Positions 24,901 through 39,900 of a stretch of DNA of 64,000 nt are shown here, piece after piece. The stretch covers positions 366,717,124 through 366,781,123 of the forward strand of contig JAVHZZ010000002.1 in NCBI GenBank assembly GCA_036250195.1. Direction: 5' to 3'. The stretch's first letter is position 1. The number at the start of each line of letters is the position of its first letter. This stretch comes from Mixophyes australis (Eukaryota; Chordata; Amphibia; Anura; Limnodynastidae). The position numbers and the translations under genes were made by a program. Below the pieces are notes generated by a model. The model was not told the origin of the DNA. It did not search any database and was given only the letters and a program-made list of their open reading frames with translations.

Positions 24901-27900
24901 GATCCAATAATGTAGAGTTTCCCTCAATTAAATCGAACTCCAATAAAAGAAAAAATGCTCCATAGTGTGACAACGTATGGGTAATTTATTACAAACAATT
25001 AAAAGTGAACAGACAAATAAACGTTAGGCGGGACCTGTAGGGATAGGTGGACCCTTACCGTGCTCAGAAGGGCAAAAAGCGTGTCTAAAGTAGTGAGTCA
25101 AGTCCCGGGAAACTCACTACAAAGTTCCGTTCTGCCAGTAATCACCACCCGATCAACGGAAACAGGAACACTTCCTACTGCAGGTCTCACGTCTGACGTC
25201 ACAAATCTCCCGTCGGCCAACGCGTTTCGGCTCATCTAGAGTACATGCCTTGAGAAAGGCTCTAGATGAGCCGAAACGCGTTGGCCGACGGGAGATTTGT
25301 GACGTCAGACGTGAGACCTGCAGTAGGAAGTGTTCCTGTTTCCGTTGATCGGGTGGTGATTACTGGCAGAACGGAACTTTGTAGTGAGTTTCCCGGGACT
25401 TGACTCACTACTTTAGACACGCTTTTTGCCCTTCTGAGCACGGTAAGGGTCCACCTATCCCTACAGGTCCCGCCTAACGTTTATTTGTCTGTTCACTTTT
25501 AATTGTTTGTAATAAATTACCCATACGTTGTCACACTATGGAGCATTTTTTCTTTTATTGGAGTTCGATTTAATTGAGGGAAACTCTACATTATTGGATC
25601 GATATTTGTGAAGAACTACATCTCGGGCATGATTTGAGTTTGACCACACTATCTGTCCGGTATTATCGAGTGATATTATAGATTAGAGGACCGACGAATC
25701 TGAAGAGTTACATCTTGCATACAGGCTTGTTTTCACTATACTATTTGGTGAGTGCGCAACCCTGAGGGGTTAAGTTTAACCCATCATCACGTGAGGTGTT
25801 CCCGTTTATCTATTATTGCACGGAGTACATAGGGATTTTTCTCCTCCATCTACATTTTTGATATATATGTGGATTGCACTATGTTTTTTCTCCTTCTCTT
25901 TTACATGTATGACCTATGAGGAATATTGGAATATTTGACTTGATCAGAAGATTCCATAACTGTGCCTTTTGGAACATAGGACTTCCTCTATATTTATATA
26001 TACTTTTTCTGGACTTTTTATTATTGATTTTATATTTTGGTGGATTTATAGATGATTGGCGCCTGTTTGCAAATTTGCTGTGTGTATATAAAACTTTGAG
26101 CAGTTTGGTTTTCCAAGGCCGTTCCCAAAATCAGGATGTGGGAATGCACCTATGAATGTGTTAGGAAGACAAATAGGTGTATTAGCACATATAGAAGTGC
26201 TCTGTGCATCTGTATGTTTTGCAATTTGACTTTACACTCTGAAATGTTGGGGAAGGGGGCCAGAAAGTGGAGCTGCAGAGTCCTCTCAGTCTTCAATTGC
26301 CTACTTATGAGACAATGTGGTTTGTATTCTATTCTAGGGCATGACTGACATAGTAACCACTTGTTTAATCTGGCAATACTATGTTTATGTGAACATATTA
26401 CATGCAATATATTGGGAAAAAATACATACTCCCATTTTGGACAAACGAGGGTCTGAGGTAAAAGAAAACCAATTATTCAAAACAGTGGAGTCAGTAGTTA
26501 AATGTTTAATGCAGATGGCTATAAGTGTACAGCCAAATCGTTATAATGGTGGCATCTAGTGTTAATGATAACATACCCCAGTAATCATCATCATAGTAGT
26601 ATTTTTTTCAGTACATACATGTGCCTCTGGGAGACAGTGGATTGCTTACTGCTAACTGGAAGTCCACAGAAGTCTCATTACCTGGGTGGTGCTGAATTAA
26701 GTCGGTTGTGTGTTCCAGAACTTCATAATACTCCTCCATGCGAAGTAAGCACTGGCAATAGTTCAGAATCAAAGTGTTGATCATCTTTTCCAGTTTCATC
26801 CAAGGCACCTCCCAGGGCTTCTCCTAAAAGCAGAAATCAGTATGTCAGGGACGCTGCAATGACTTTAAATCAGAACTTGTCAGAGCTATGTCTGTTCTAC
26901 TATAAATTTGATTCTTTTGGCATCTAATGATAACTTGTGAAGTATTTTATACGATTTTGTGACCTCCTGAGGCATTTTAAGATCAGCAAAGCTAAATCAA
27001 TATCATTGTGACTGCTTGCCAAGTAAGTCTACTTCAAGCTACTGTCTATATTCATAAAGGAACAATGTGTATAGTATAAAAGTTTTACGCACACTTTCTT
27101 ATACAGGTCTCTTATTTAATTGGGGTGTCTTTTAACAAACCTCTGGCTTACAAGTAGAAAATCATTGAGACTACTACTATCAAATGGTTAAGGGTCAGCT
27201 GAGTGATTAAAAACATAAATCACAAATCCATCTGATTTTATAATTATTCATAATGGGCATGATTCATCTTCGAACGCAACTGGGGTTTAAAAAAAAAATC
27301 AGATTGTACATTGCACACGTATGTCCATATTCAAGTAACAACGAATCACTATTTGAAATTTTAATTTGAATATTGGTATAAATAAGATCTGGCTATACGT
27401 TACTTGTCGTATGCAGACAGAACACAGTGCAGGGTATGCACATGCATCTGTGCAATATCAAGCCCTATCAGAACGTATGCAAAAAATATATATATTTAAT
27501 AGAGAAAATTTACAACTCTTAATACTATAATCATAAATAAAAATATGTTGAAAGAAAATTATGTTTTCCGTATATTAATCTAAAACTTGTCTTGTAAATG
27601 TAATGTATTCCAGTAGCAAACAGGGGCATATAAAGCAGAATGGTGTACACTGCTGTGCCCCATAACAAAATTTGGGGGAGAGCCTAGTGATTCCAGCCCA
27701 TCCATCTGGAGGCCTCCACTTTGCTCTTCTGAGCAGGCGTGGACCCAGCACATACCTCAACCCCCACACATGCTCAGAAGACCAGAACGGTGTCTGCAGA
27801 AATATGCCCAGTTGACAGGTCCCCATCACCTCCAGGACCCGTAACAGCCAAACCCACTGCTGTGGTGGAAGTTCCGCCAATGCACTCCACGTAGACCTCA

Positions 27901-30900
27901 CACACACTTACACTCACAGACTTCTACACGCTGATATAAAAAGAATTTCACACATGCTATATCTAAAGACAGTTTACACACATGCTTTTTTATTCTGTAC
28001 ATATACTTGTATATGTATATTTGTTTGTTCGCACAGTTTTTAAGATGTAACTTTTCTATTTGTATTATTTTGAAATCATATTTTCTTCCTGTACAATAAA
28101 TATCCTTTGTTGTATTTAAAGGGTATTTGTTTCTGTTTTGACACCCTACATAAATTACTTCTATAAATGCTAGAAGTTAAAGGGATTTTAGGCAACTGGT
28201 GAGCTTTACGTGTAAAGAGCAGATACAAGGAATGATTTGCAGAATAGGAGTTCCACTAAGATCTACAGATGCCGAAGAAGATATGTTTTAAGATAAATCC
28301 AATTTGGGGGCTAAATTTGGTTTCAACAAATGAGGGGATTTGGTGATTTTGAGCAGGACAGCGAGTTGGTTGATATTCATAAAGAAAGCCTGATCATTAT
28401 GAGAAGACCTGTGAGTTTTTGCACTAGCTGCATTCTTGCCTCCCGAAAGTCCTGCATGGTAAACAATAATAGTCACAGGTGCACAGTGGTCTCAAAGTAG
28501 ATGTGTAATGTCAAAAAATACATAAATAACTAGTTTTTGCCTTCTGCTATGCTGCTCCATTCATTTGCAAGGTACACCCATTGGTGTCAAAACTAATTGT
28601 CAATACAATAATAAATATTCCCCTGTAAATAGATACAGAATATGGAGAAAACTCAGATCTGTCTGTCTACATACTTCAAATTAAAATTTGTTGTGGACCA
28701 TTGAAAGTGATAACAATTTAAACCGAGCAATAATTAAGACATGACGGGATTCTCCAGGTATTTTTATTACCACTATCTCTCCCCAATACTAAAGTAACTT
28801 ATTTAACAAGATATTATTATACTTATCTTGTAACCGCTGCCCAGAGCTGACCACTATCTTCTGCATCTGTCTTGCTGTAAGGTGTTATAAACTTCTAACA
28901 AGAGCTCCTCTGCGTTCTGCTAACTATAACGGATTATAATTTATTGTACTCTGAGCAATGCTACGGTATGATGTGCTATAATAACACATTATAAACAGTT
29001 ATAGGTGATAATGAATTCAATCATATGCTATAAGAATACTTCTACGTAGGAACTTGTGATCTGTACACTTTGATCAGTGATATACAAATTGTCAGCCCTG
29101 GACTGTAGTTACAAGATAAATATCATTAAAGTCATGTAATAAAATAACTTAATCTGTGAGGTGCTGAGAAATAGGGTAAATACAGAAAATTCCATTGCCT
29201 CTCCTCTCCCAATCTTCGATTTCCTACATAGGAGAACCAGATAATGAAGCTGAAGAATACAAGAGGCAAGGCAATGGTACTGAACAATGAAACACATTAT
29301 CCTGTTGACATTCTAACTGAACAGCAAACCAATCTATCCTATCTTTTAACAGTGGAAGTTGGGCTGGAGTTGGAGCAGGAGCGGCCCCACAGCAAAATTT
29401 TGGTAGGAGCCCAGTGAAGCCGTTTGCTCCCCCCTTACCTGCCACTCTCAATTCTAAGCTTGTGTGGCCCCGTGTATGCTCTTTTGGGAGCAGAGCAGGG
29501 GTCATAGGGGGAGTGGAACCTCAGAGAGGGGGGTAACCTTGCGGTCCCCCTTAGCTCCGAACCTGGCAGCCACAACATCCATGCACCCCCTATTGTTATG
29601 CCCCTGGGTTGAGGGTGTTTCCAATTTAATGTCTGATTTATTCATATCCAAATATTCTACCTTAGTCTGAATATTTTTTAGGCAGATGACAGCTTCTCTG
29701 TACTTGTTGGTTGCATCTTCATAGCGTCCCAGCTTGAACAGCCTGTTTCCTTCCCCATGAAGGATAGGCACAGCTTTCAACTTTTCATCATTATTCAGCG
29801 CCCAGGTCTCTCTTTTATACATACTGGGAGATTCCACCTGTCAATGAGATAATAGAGGAATGATTTTCTGTGGGAGTTAGACAGGCAAACAGATAGAAAG
29901 AGAGAATCTAGCCTGGTTATATATACAAATAAACGATAGCAGAAAGCCATCTTAGGAAGGTATTTAGATATAGGATGTAAACATAATCAATATATTGCAG
30001 TTTTGTTATTTGGTTCATATGGAAAAATATGTCCCTTGACTCATATTAATAGTGTTACATAATGGAATTCCTAAGATTTATTGAAGGCAAACAGGTCTGG
30101 ATATGAGCATCACCACATACAAATAAAATGTCATTTATTTGTTAAAAGTTCTTCTGAGTATTATATCTATTATTTAGTATATATAAATATCTAGAATGTG
30201 TTGCCACTTTGCATTATGGTCTGCAATTAATCTTGTTATTCCTAGTAATACATGATAAAAGAGATATGTATCAATGTACTAGCATGGTCTGTTTTTCAGG
30301 ATCAAAGTGGTGCTTCCATACTTTATGCTTCGTATATGTACGGTATCATTACTCGCCTATTTATAAAAGCGTATTGTATTTGCAAACATTGATCAGGTTT
30401 ACCGCTGTATCAAAATAAAAGATAAAAAAGCTTTCATTTGATATTCTTGACACTTTATTAACCAATGAATTTCCTGGAAAAAAATTTGCCTGGTCAGATC
30501 CAAGTGCCATCACTTTCTATGGGGTCATTACTTTCTATTGGAAAACTACTATTATTGAAGTCAGTGAAGCTGTTACTTTAATAGGGAAACTAATATCAGA
30601 GACGTCATTGTGGAATGAATTGTCTGTGTAGCAAAAGAAAATCATTTTTATTACAAATGACTATCCTGTAAGATCCCTTTCTGAGGATCCCTGTTAAGAA
30701 TATCAATAACATAAAAAAGACGTGATCTGTCCTGACATGTCATGGCACATTAAATGAGGTTGTCCCTTTGTAGACAGCCCTTGCTACTCTCAGACCCGTC
30801 ATGCCTTATGGTCTCACGGTTTGGGACCGTGTCTCATATCCTCATGGTGACCGTGGAGTAATTAAGAGTTCCATGAATGTGTAAGGGTGTAGCAAGACAG

Positions 30901-33900
30901 TTGGTAGCTTGAATATTCCGTCCATTCATGCTGAGAGCATACTCTTCTTCTGGTCAAAAATGGAGGTCCTGGAGCTAAGAACTGCAGTGGCTGGATAAAT
31001 AGCAAGGATTGCCCAAAATCTGCATGGATAGTTTTGTGTCTAAGAGATGCTTTATTTAAATGTATTTCTTAATAAAGTGATGCAAGGGTTGTGGCATCTT
31101 TCATTAGAATTTGACCACAATGGGGAACTGTTGCATTGCTTTTTTGATTTTACCTTTCACAGGGAAAAAGTATAGAATTCTACAACCTGATTAATAAATG
31201 CAAATATTAATAGTAATATGTTCTCTGTTGTGAAAAAAATTTTTATAATAGGAAATGTGCAAATAAAGCCTACTTTGATAAAAAGAAAAGATCTGCCTAA
31301 CTTTAATGTGTTCAGCTATGTGTTTTACTAGACAGGTAAAGGATACCAGCTAGACACCCCACCGCGACCACCAACCTTCATATCTTTACGGCAGATAATA
31401 AATTAGACCAAGTTTTGCTTGTGGTAGAGCGATTGTATGAATGAATTTACCTTTAACAGTTCAATGACAAATATGAGAGGCTGAGGCTCTTTCTGCAGCT
31501 CATCTAGGTCCTCATAACCCAATGTATGGTAGGCAAACATATTTGCCAGTCCACAAGTGTGCATATGCCAGTCTGTGGGGTCCTTTCCTTCTGCAATACG
31601 TCGCAAGCTCTTGGAGACCAGTGGATATAAACCAGTGTGCTGCCAGAGAAAGACACAGATCAATAGCCTTTAAGCAAAAATGATATCAAAACAAAACACT
31701 TATAAGTAGAAAAGATATTTGGCATGCAATGTTACATTTACATTATCTTATGCCATGCAACGTACATATAAGCTATGATGGTCCTGCAAAAGTCGAAATG
31801 ACAGTTTAAAGTACTAATTCCACATTTGGACCTCTCCAAAATGAATGTGAACACTTCCATTTTTATAGTAAAGTATTGCTCAGTTATGTATCATAGGTAA
31901 ATTTATTAAGAAATGCATTTTGTGTTACATTAAGTTCTGCACTTAAATTCTAAATATCCATGTGTTAACAGCAAACTGTAGTAATAATACACTGGTTTAC
32001 TTGTAAAGAACAATTATCATTAGTTATTTGTAAGGTGCCACAAAACTCAGCAGTGCCGGACAAGAGGTATAAGGAACCATACAAAAACAAAGCACCTGTA
32101 AAAACAAATCATAAATAAAAGCAGAGTACATACATAAGAGGTTGACGGTGCAGACAAAGTGCAGGCTTTATATAATGTGCCCATACTAAATGACACCCCA
32201 CTGAAAGCAGTGGCACCAAGCAGTGGCTGTGCACCGGGGCCCAGGGAGATAATGGGACCCGCTGCATGGCAGATGCTGAGGGTCAGGGGCATTTTCTGTT
32301 TTATCTGTGCTGTAAATTAACTGTACATCTGCAACATGATTATTGTCATCAACTATGCAAAATTCCCACCCCTTTCATTATCCCATTATCATCATTTCTG
32401 CAATATTGTGCATAGTATTATACACAATTGTGAATATCTCCCATTCATGCATTTAGGAATACCCTAATCTACCAGTCAGGAAAACAGGCTATACAGTATA
32501 TTTACTAAGCCATGCTTATCAACGTGTGGCCCTGTAAAATGGTCTGAAGGACTACAGCTGCTATTTTATGATGTCACAATACCTCCCGCATTTCGAGCCT
32601 AGAAAGGGGTATAGCAAATTGAAGTGGGTGTAGTTTAATATAAATGTGGATTTGTCCGGGCTGATTGGAGCAAGGTTTTGGCAAGTTATGGGCAGAGCTT
32701 ACATTGACCCACATTTGTTTTTTAAAAAGACTTCACAAAAAAAACAATGAATGATCGCGAAAGCGAATCTTAGGCTGAGATATGCGCATTTGCGTATTTA
32801 ATTTGACTTTTATACGTTATTCTTTAGTGCGTACGCTTAATGTAGGCTCTTAAACCACTTTCTCCATCAGGAGTGGGGCCAGGGGCGGATCTAGGCAACT
32901 GCTCTACCCGGGGTGATTTTAGGGGGGAACGATTTAGGCCCCGCCCCCTTTTTTATTTCTAAGGCTGCCGGCGGCTGCACAGTATGTGAAGGTCTGCTCG
33001 GCAGTGACAGTGTGCTGTCCCGCTGCTCTGATTGTGTTTAAAACACAATCAGAGCAGCCGGGCAGCACACTGTCAATGCTGAACAGACCTGCCCCGATTG
33101 CCCCCCCCTGGATCCGCCACTGAGTGGGGCTCCAGGGGTCATGGACGAGGTTGCTGGGGTGGACGAGGCGGAGGAGGAGGAGGCGGAGGCGGAGGAGGAA
33201 GATCTTGTAGACCCCCCTCGTGAAGCAGTGCGTGCGTCCAACTTCAGAAGCTATGTTGTTGAGACATATTTTTGAGGTAATGTATTTTTTAAACAGTTGT
33301 GGGGGGGGCAACACAGAAGCAGTGACACAATGACAAGTACTAACACTAGCAATAGGATATTTACTATAGACGTCCCAATCATCTGCACAAATTGACATAG
33401 GAATGTGTGTAAATTATATGTAAAGGCTCAATGACATGAAACAGCACAGTGATGTTTAAAAGTGATTTAGCTTTTCTATTTTGCTCACCCTTCTGTGCTG
33501 AAAATTACTCAATAACATTTAGATATTCCAGTAGCTTTTAAACATGCATGCCCCTTGCCTGCCTCTCAAGATAATAAAGAAAATGCATTTATGAAAGTTT
33601 CTGTTTTTTAAATAGTTAATGAGAAAAGTATGTATATTGATGTGTAATCATCCCATTTTGGCCATATTTAAACATTTAAAACACGTTTCTGTTCTCCCAG
33701 CAATGACTTCAATTAAATAAGATGCAGATATTCACACCATTAAATGTCAGTGTCTCCGAAGGCAGAAATACTGCAAGCGCTCACTGTTAGAAGGCATAAT
33801 TAAACTTCCCATCAAAGTGAAAGGAAGATAATATTGCAGATTCTCTAGCAAACATAAAGGGAATTATTATAAGGTGTCTGCCGCATACAAACTTCAATCA

Positions 33901-36900
33901 GTGGAGAATAACAAAAGAGAAATTATCTTAAAGCCTGTACATGTGAATCAGATATCGTTGCGGTTGGCCTATTTATAAAGTAGCGGTACATTTCAAACAT
34001 TGCTTTTTATTAATTTCACTGCACACTGCCATCTACATGTAGATCCCAATATTTATTTATACAGTCTGAAACCACACAACAGTGACAGTGATAACGATCA
34101 CAAAAAAAAAAGGATAAAGTTAAACCAAGCAGAAGACAGCAACAAAAAAATAGGAGGGGCAAATAGGAAAGTGAAAAATAAATAAAAAGATCATTGGATA
34201 AACAAAAATACTACATAAAAATACAAAACAAAAACAAAGATGAAATATGTAAAGAATAGAGAAACTTTTGCATGGAAGTTATTGTCCTTCCTCCATTGAA
34301 AATTGCTCCATTGACTAAAATGATGGTTTATTCCCCATGGATCTCAATTGTAACATTATCCTCCATAAAGAGTGATGAGAAATATAAAGTTTGAACAGGT
34401 GAAAATTTTAATTCAGTATTAAAAAGCAACACTTTTCTAAATATGGAAAAATGTTCCTCCATAACAGATTTCACCTATTCACTTTGTCAAAATTTCACAC
34501 AATATTCATTTTACAGAGGAACAGACGACAAAAATTAGGTTGTGAACAGAAGTGGGAGAATCTTGGTCAATTCTCCCTGCAGTGCAGTGCGGTTCGGTAG
34601 GTCTGGAAACACTTAATTCCGCCAAAGAAATTTGAAAAAAATTCTAACCGAATACGGAACAGTTTAGTAAATTTGTCCATCTCTAGTTTCCAACATGGGT
34701 TTTAAATAGGTAAAAGTGATGTATTTTTTCAACTTAGAACAGGTCCCTTTGTGTTGGCATATGAATCATGGGGCATTAATGATAACACATTACATTTTAT
34801 TTTCATGAAATACATTTATTATGATTGTATGAATGTCTACTGTACATAAAATACATTTGAACAGTTGCTCTTGATTGCAAACACATGTTGTAGCATACAT
34901 ACACAACCGTCTTCACTAATAATCAGCACTTAGACCAGACCTGTAGCTGGTGAAAGTGGTATGACAGAAAAACACATACCCTAGAGATGCCCAGAGCTTG
35001 AATCGGATATTGCTGCTTGCAGTCAAGCTTGGTGCTGTACATTGACTACTGTACACTGACTATGAGCATACGCCCCTTCCTTTCTCCACCCCATTCCCTC
35101 CCTAAATGCGCAGGTTGTGGTAAGTATCCTTTGTGCTCAAAGATTAATTGAACATTAATGCATTCTGTGGTGTATGGTCCTGTTCTGGGCACGAGTAATT
35201 GTGTGGATTGCACACACAAAATCAGTGTTTACGTCCCTTAATGAATCAGGCCCCATATGGTCACTCGGATGATGCTGTTGTATTAATTCTGCATCGGAAT
35301 CCACAGATGATGTTTTAATTTACTGTGGCAGAAACGCAGGGTGGTAGGTATGACTCACATTAAAGATATGCACCAGCCACCTCCATGGCGATCAGTTAAT
35401 ACTTATTTACTTAAAATGTATGTTATTTTATCAGTTAGTTGTCATGTTCTTTATAAAGCAAAAAAAATCCCGCTATGGAACCAAATATACCTGACTTAAT
35501 GTGGATTTCTGAGGTAAATTTTTACCCAGTGTATTCTATAAAGACTATATATTTTTTAAAAAAAATATTGAAATATTCAATGAAATAAAACAATTTACAA
35601 TATTTATTGTAAAAGAGGAATGCAAATTTTAAAACAAGGATAGAAGAGATTTAATTACATTTTAAAAACTATTGCACAGAATTTTTGACTCTTTCCCTAT
35701 TTGGCGACAAACTTTGAACATTTTGCTGTTAGAGTTTGTCTTAAGTGGTCCTTGTCCTACCCAAACCACACCACAGAATGAATTAACCCTCATCGACCCA
35801 GCTGTCTTCATTCTTACACCAAATGCTTCACCATTCTGCCTAGGAATATAGAAGCAAAAATTAAACTCAACGGTTATGTCGACTGAACTTAACAACTCTG
35901 CAAAACGCCCTGTTCTGCCATGAAACTCAATTTGCATTAAATTTCACCACAACTACCCTCATCTCATGTGCCTGAAGCACAAGTGCTTAACTGCTAATTG
36001 GATTAGATGACCTCTGTGACCTCACAGTGTTAGTTAAGTGAATTGTTTTCATAGTGCTGTAACTATAGAAACAGCACTTGCCATAGTGGGCAATAGATTA
36101 TCTTTTATACAAGAACTGCTGCTGCATTCACCTTCTAAACATAAGGGTAATGCACCAGATGTAGTATCAGCGGATACAAGTACTGATAATGTGATTTTTG
36201 TGTATGTACCCGCTAGGGGGTCGTGATTTAAAACATGCAGATAAATTTAAAGTTGGGAGGTCGGCATGTCCTACCAGAATTAAAATAAAGCTGCCCTGTA
36301 TTTGTATGTTGCAATCAAAATCACCAGAGTTATCTCTGCAAGCAAAATAAAACAACATTTCAGAAATGCATTGAAATGCATGCATAGATGCCCAGGTTAG
36401 GATTTCCGTCTATCTCTAAATGAAACACTAAATCAGTGGTAGGTTACAAGAGGCCCATCGTGCCTTCACATAAAGCCCCAAGCTCTGTGCTCCCTGTCCG
36501 ACCTATTGTTATAAAGCAGAGAATAAAACTAAATGGGAGCAGCTGGTTTCCGTGTCATGTGACGTCCTCTGCACAACGCAGGGATGTCATGCAGCTTATC
36601 CAATTAAAAGGGGAGAGCAAGTGCAGTGTATGCCCTACTTCCTCTGGGGGCTCTGTCTGTGCAGGTGTTTGTAGACATATGGGGGAGGTGTGAGTGGCAT
36701 GTGGGGGAGGTGTAGCCACATGTTGGGACATCTGAGTGGCAAGTGAGTATCAATGAACAGCTTATGCGTTTCTGAGGGTATGTGGCGGTATTTTATGGTA
36801 AGTGGGGGTCTGAGTGCATGTTTAGCAGTGCTCCTCACAATGACTGTAGGAAGAACCATTTCCCACAGATGCCAACATTTGCATGTGAATGTAATGGGCC

Positions 36901-39900
36901 TTTTTCATTAAGGAACACGTGGTAAATTTTGCGTAAAATTGCTCTGTGCATGCCCAGAACCGAAATATACATCAGTGAATCCAGTAATATCCAATTCATC
37001 TTCGAGCAGAAAGGACCCTTACTACAGCCTACAATTTCATGGGCAGAATGGGGAGGGAAATCGGAGTATGCACGTAGCCAATGTATAGTAAGGGTGTGCC
37101 AAGCTCGAGTGCACACAGCAACGCCCGATTCAAGCTTTGACTATCTCAAATTACGTGATTTTCTGTCATATCACTTGCACCAGCTACAGGCAGAGCCGGA
37201 TTAACCCGAGGTCTAACTGGGCTACAGCCCAGGGGCCTCGGGCATCCAGGGGGCCCTTGAAAGTACTCAGCAGCATTATTGATCGGTCAGGGGCGGGGTC
37301 GCCCTCGGCCCGATCAACGCTGCTGAGCACTTTCACTACGGTCCTTGCCCAGCTCTCACGAGATCTCCTCAGTAAGGAACATACAGCGCTCCAGGGAAGG
37401 ACTGCAATGCCAGGAGAAAGAGGTAAGTGCCTTGGGGGCTGGGGGCGGCTCGGCTCACAGGGAATGGAGGCCCCCTTAGCCCAGGGGCTTCCATTCCCTT
37501 AATCCGGCCCTGGCTACATGTCAGGGTTAAGTTCCAATTGATATTGATCATGGCTGTGTATACATGCTAGAACATGTCTGTAATCAGGAGCAACTGTAAA
37601 AATGAATTTTATGTACAGTAGACATTAGTAACATCATGAGTAACATCACGAGAAAAGTATTTCATGTGTCCATTTGAGGCTTTATCTTTCACATATGTAT
37701 TGGACGTATCCGGCAGTGTGTTGTGTCTGTCAAAGCAGAACGCTCTTAGACCCATATTCAACAAGAGACGTATCTTCAGATCAGCTTGTAGTTGAATAAG
37801 GATGTACGTATTCCCGAATTACGTGCGTTTCTTTTTTTTAAAAAATGCTATTTATGTTCGGTTTCCGTTTCTGACCCAGTATCCATGGATACTACTGCTG
37901 AGCAGATACTAATTAACTCAATACAATCCCAAGGAAGGCATGATCACTGAATGTTATGATCAGTGATTTTGTTGCATTTGGAAATTCTCATGATTGCTTA
38001 TAATTAGCTCACAGAAAAATAGATAATGAGAACTGTTTCTTATGTACAGATCAAGAACAATTGTTCTGTATGGTTGGTCAATACTGATAAATAAGGACAT
38101 TATTTGAACAAATCTTTATAACCTTTAACCATCTCTGGGAATTAGGAACAATGGACTCCTGTGTTTCCCTGCTAAAGAGATGTTAGCTATGCCCTAAACC
38201 GTGATCATTACATGAATCATTTGGGAAGAAACAAGATATTCTTTACTCTCTGCGGAGCAAAAGCTGGAGATTTGTTGCATTTAACTGCAAATTGTTAATG
38301 AATTTAAACACATACAGAACTACATTTTATACTCACTCCAGATTAATGTCCACCCCAAGATCTATCATATAAAAATAAAATGTGAGCAAAATGGTTTCAA
38401 GAAATGTATTAATGTTTGCAATGCTGTAAACCAGACAAAAACATATCCATGTTTATTAGTTTGTTTTATAGTAAGGCTGAAAAAGAGAATTGTTTAAGTT
38501 CCTAATTTATATGAGTTCTTTAAGTTTATTTAACCCCTTTTCCCCACTAGTCTACTATAATTATAATACTGTATATATCTCTGCACGTACTGGTAATAAA
38601 ATTAATAATCTATTCAATTCAAAGACAAGTTCTTTTCTCGTTGCCGTATAAATTTTATACACCATTGTAAAGAATTGTATCAGTTTGTTACAATCGTATT
38701 AGTTCTTTTCACTTTGCTACTTAAAAATGCTTGTTAATATTATTTATTCTCCTCTAAATCAGGCCTTGGAGCAGATGTTTTTAAACGTTCTCTTTTGCAT
38801 AGATTTACTTTTTGTGGGATGTCTCACTGGTGTTACACATAGGGAGAAATGTATGAAAATGAAGATCCTGCAATAAATAAAGAACTTCAGAATGTTTAGA
38901 AATTAGGCACAATAACAAAACAAGCTTTGGGCGCTACTCTTACTTAGGACAACCATGCACAAACTGACATCCTTGTTGACTCTACTTAGAAGAGGGAGAG
39001 TCAATTGTTTGCAGAAGTGGAAGCCGATAGGCTGTGGATAACATTATGAAATATGCGTATTATAAAATGTTGCTTTTTATGGGGGCAGCCCCAAAATTGA
39101 AAATTAAAGCACCAAAACAGTTCTCAGTCTACAAAATAAACCTGCTTCTTCTCCCATCAGTTATCCCGAAGTTCCGGAGAAACTCATGCCTGGTCGACCC
39201 TCGATGTTCCAGAGTTCACTGCCTGGAGTCCATAAGCATGCACAGTACTTGATTATGGTGTGCACCCAGAAAAACGAAGTGAGGGCTGCAGTGCGCCACA
39301 GCTCAACCGTCGTAGGTACGTATCTAGCACTGCCATAGGAGGGGTGTCTAGAAGTGCTCCCAGTTCATATAATGCCATAATAGTGCCTCCAGTTCATATT
39401 ATGCCAAACAGCAGTTCTCCCAGACCATATTAAGCCAAATAGTGTCTCCAGACCATATTATGCCACACAGTGTCCCCAATTTCATGTATACACACACACA
39501 CACACACACACACACATTAAACACATATTAATAAAACATATGTAGGCATGCCTAGCAGCTCAGTTTCTGCCATCTTTGACAGCTTGAGAGATGCAGCTAC
39601 GGCACAGAAATTCAGCTATGCAGTAGGGTTTGTCTGGGCACAGCCTGTGCTGTGCGCACGTCTATGCTGGAGTTTGAATGTAAGCCCCTGCAGATGCTGT
39701 TTGTTGACACAGCTGATCAGTATGGGACCCCAATGGTTTTGTTGAAGTACAGTCTTTTGTTATGGGAAAGTAATTATCATTATCATTATCATCATTATCA
39801 TTATTTGGAAGGTGATTTTCAGAAAGGGGAAATATGAGAGTGGATTGAAAATTTATATATTCAGAAACATTAATGCACTAGACACCTGCTCTTAATAGAG

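Larger units (their letters stand above)
8815..26681 (-). other. AIPL1: AIPL1 intron 5 (17.9 kb), repeat-rich
   Basis: Phase 1 intron bounded by CCCAG|GTAATG and ACCCAG|GTTTGG. Stretches not listed separately (for example 8815-9920, 12280-13330, 13540-15690, 17940-18620, 21940-24410 apart from short low-complexity runs, and 26091-26681) show no exon, RNA gene or complete element that I can support. Confidence 0.9.
26824..29660 (-). other. AIPL1: AIPL1 intron 4 (2.8 kb)
   Basis: Phase 0, bounded by AAG|GTAGAA and CTTTTAG|GAG. It holds the two hAT-like pieces listed below, and a short relic at 27254-27290 that resembles the cattaagg-ended MITE family. Nothing else is recognised. Confidence 0.9.

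Noticed and set aside
24349..26155. Hydrophobic frame seen once in each palindrome arm
   Set aside because: It is the same AT-rich repeat sequence read twice; no signal or family pattern, and no sign of coding conservation between the arms beyond their overall identity.
30760..31060. Possible coding relic (for example [15 protein letters not shown] on plus strand)
   Set aside because: Reads coherently for a short stretch but has stops and matches no family that I can name.
35662..35937. 91-codon minus-strand frame
   Set aside because: No recognised domain, no splice context, not part of AIPL1.
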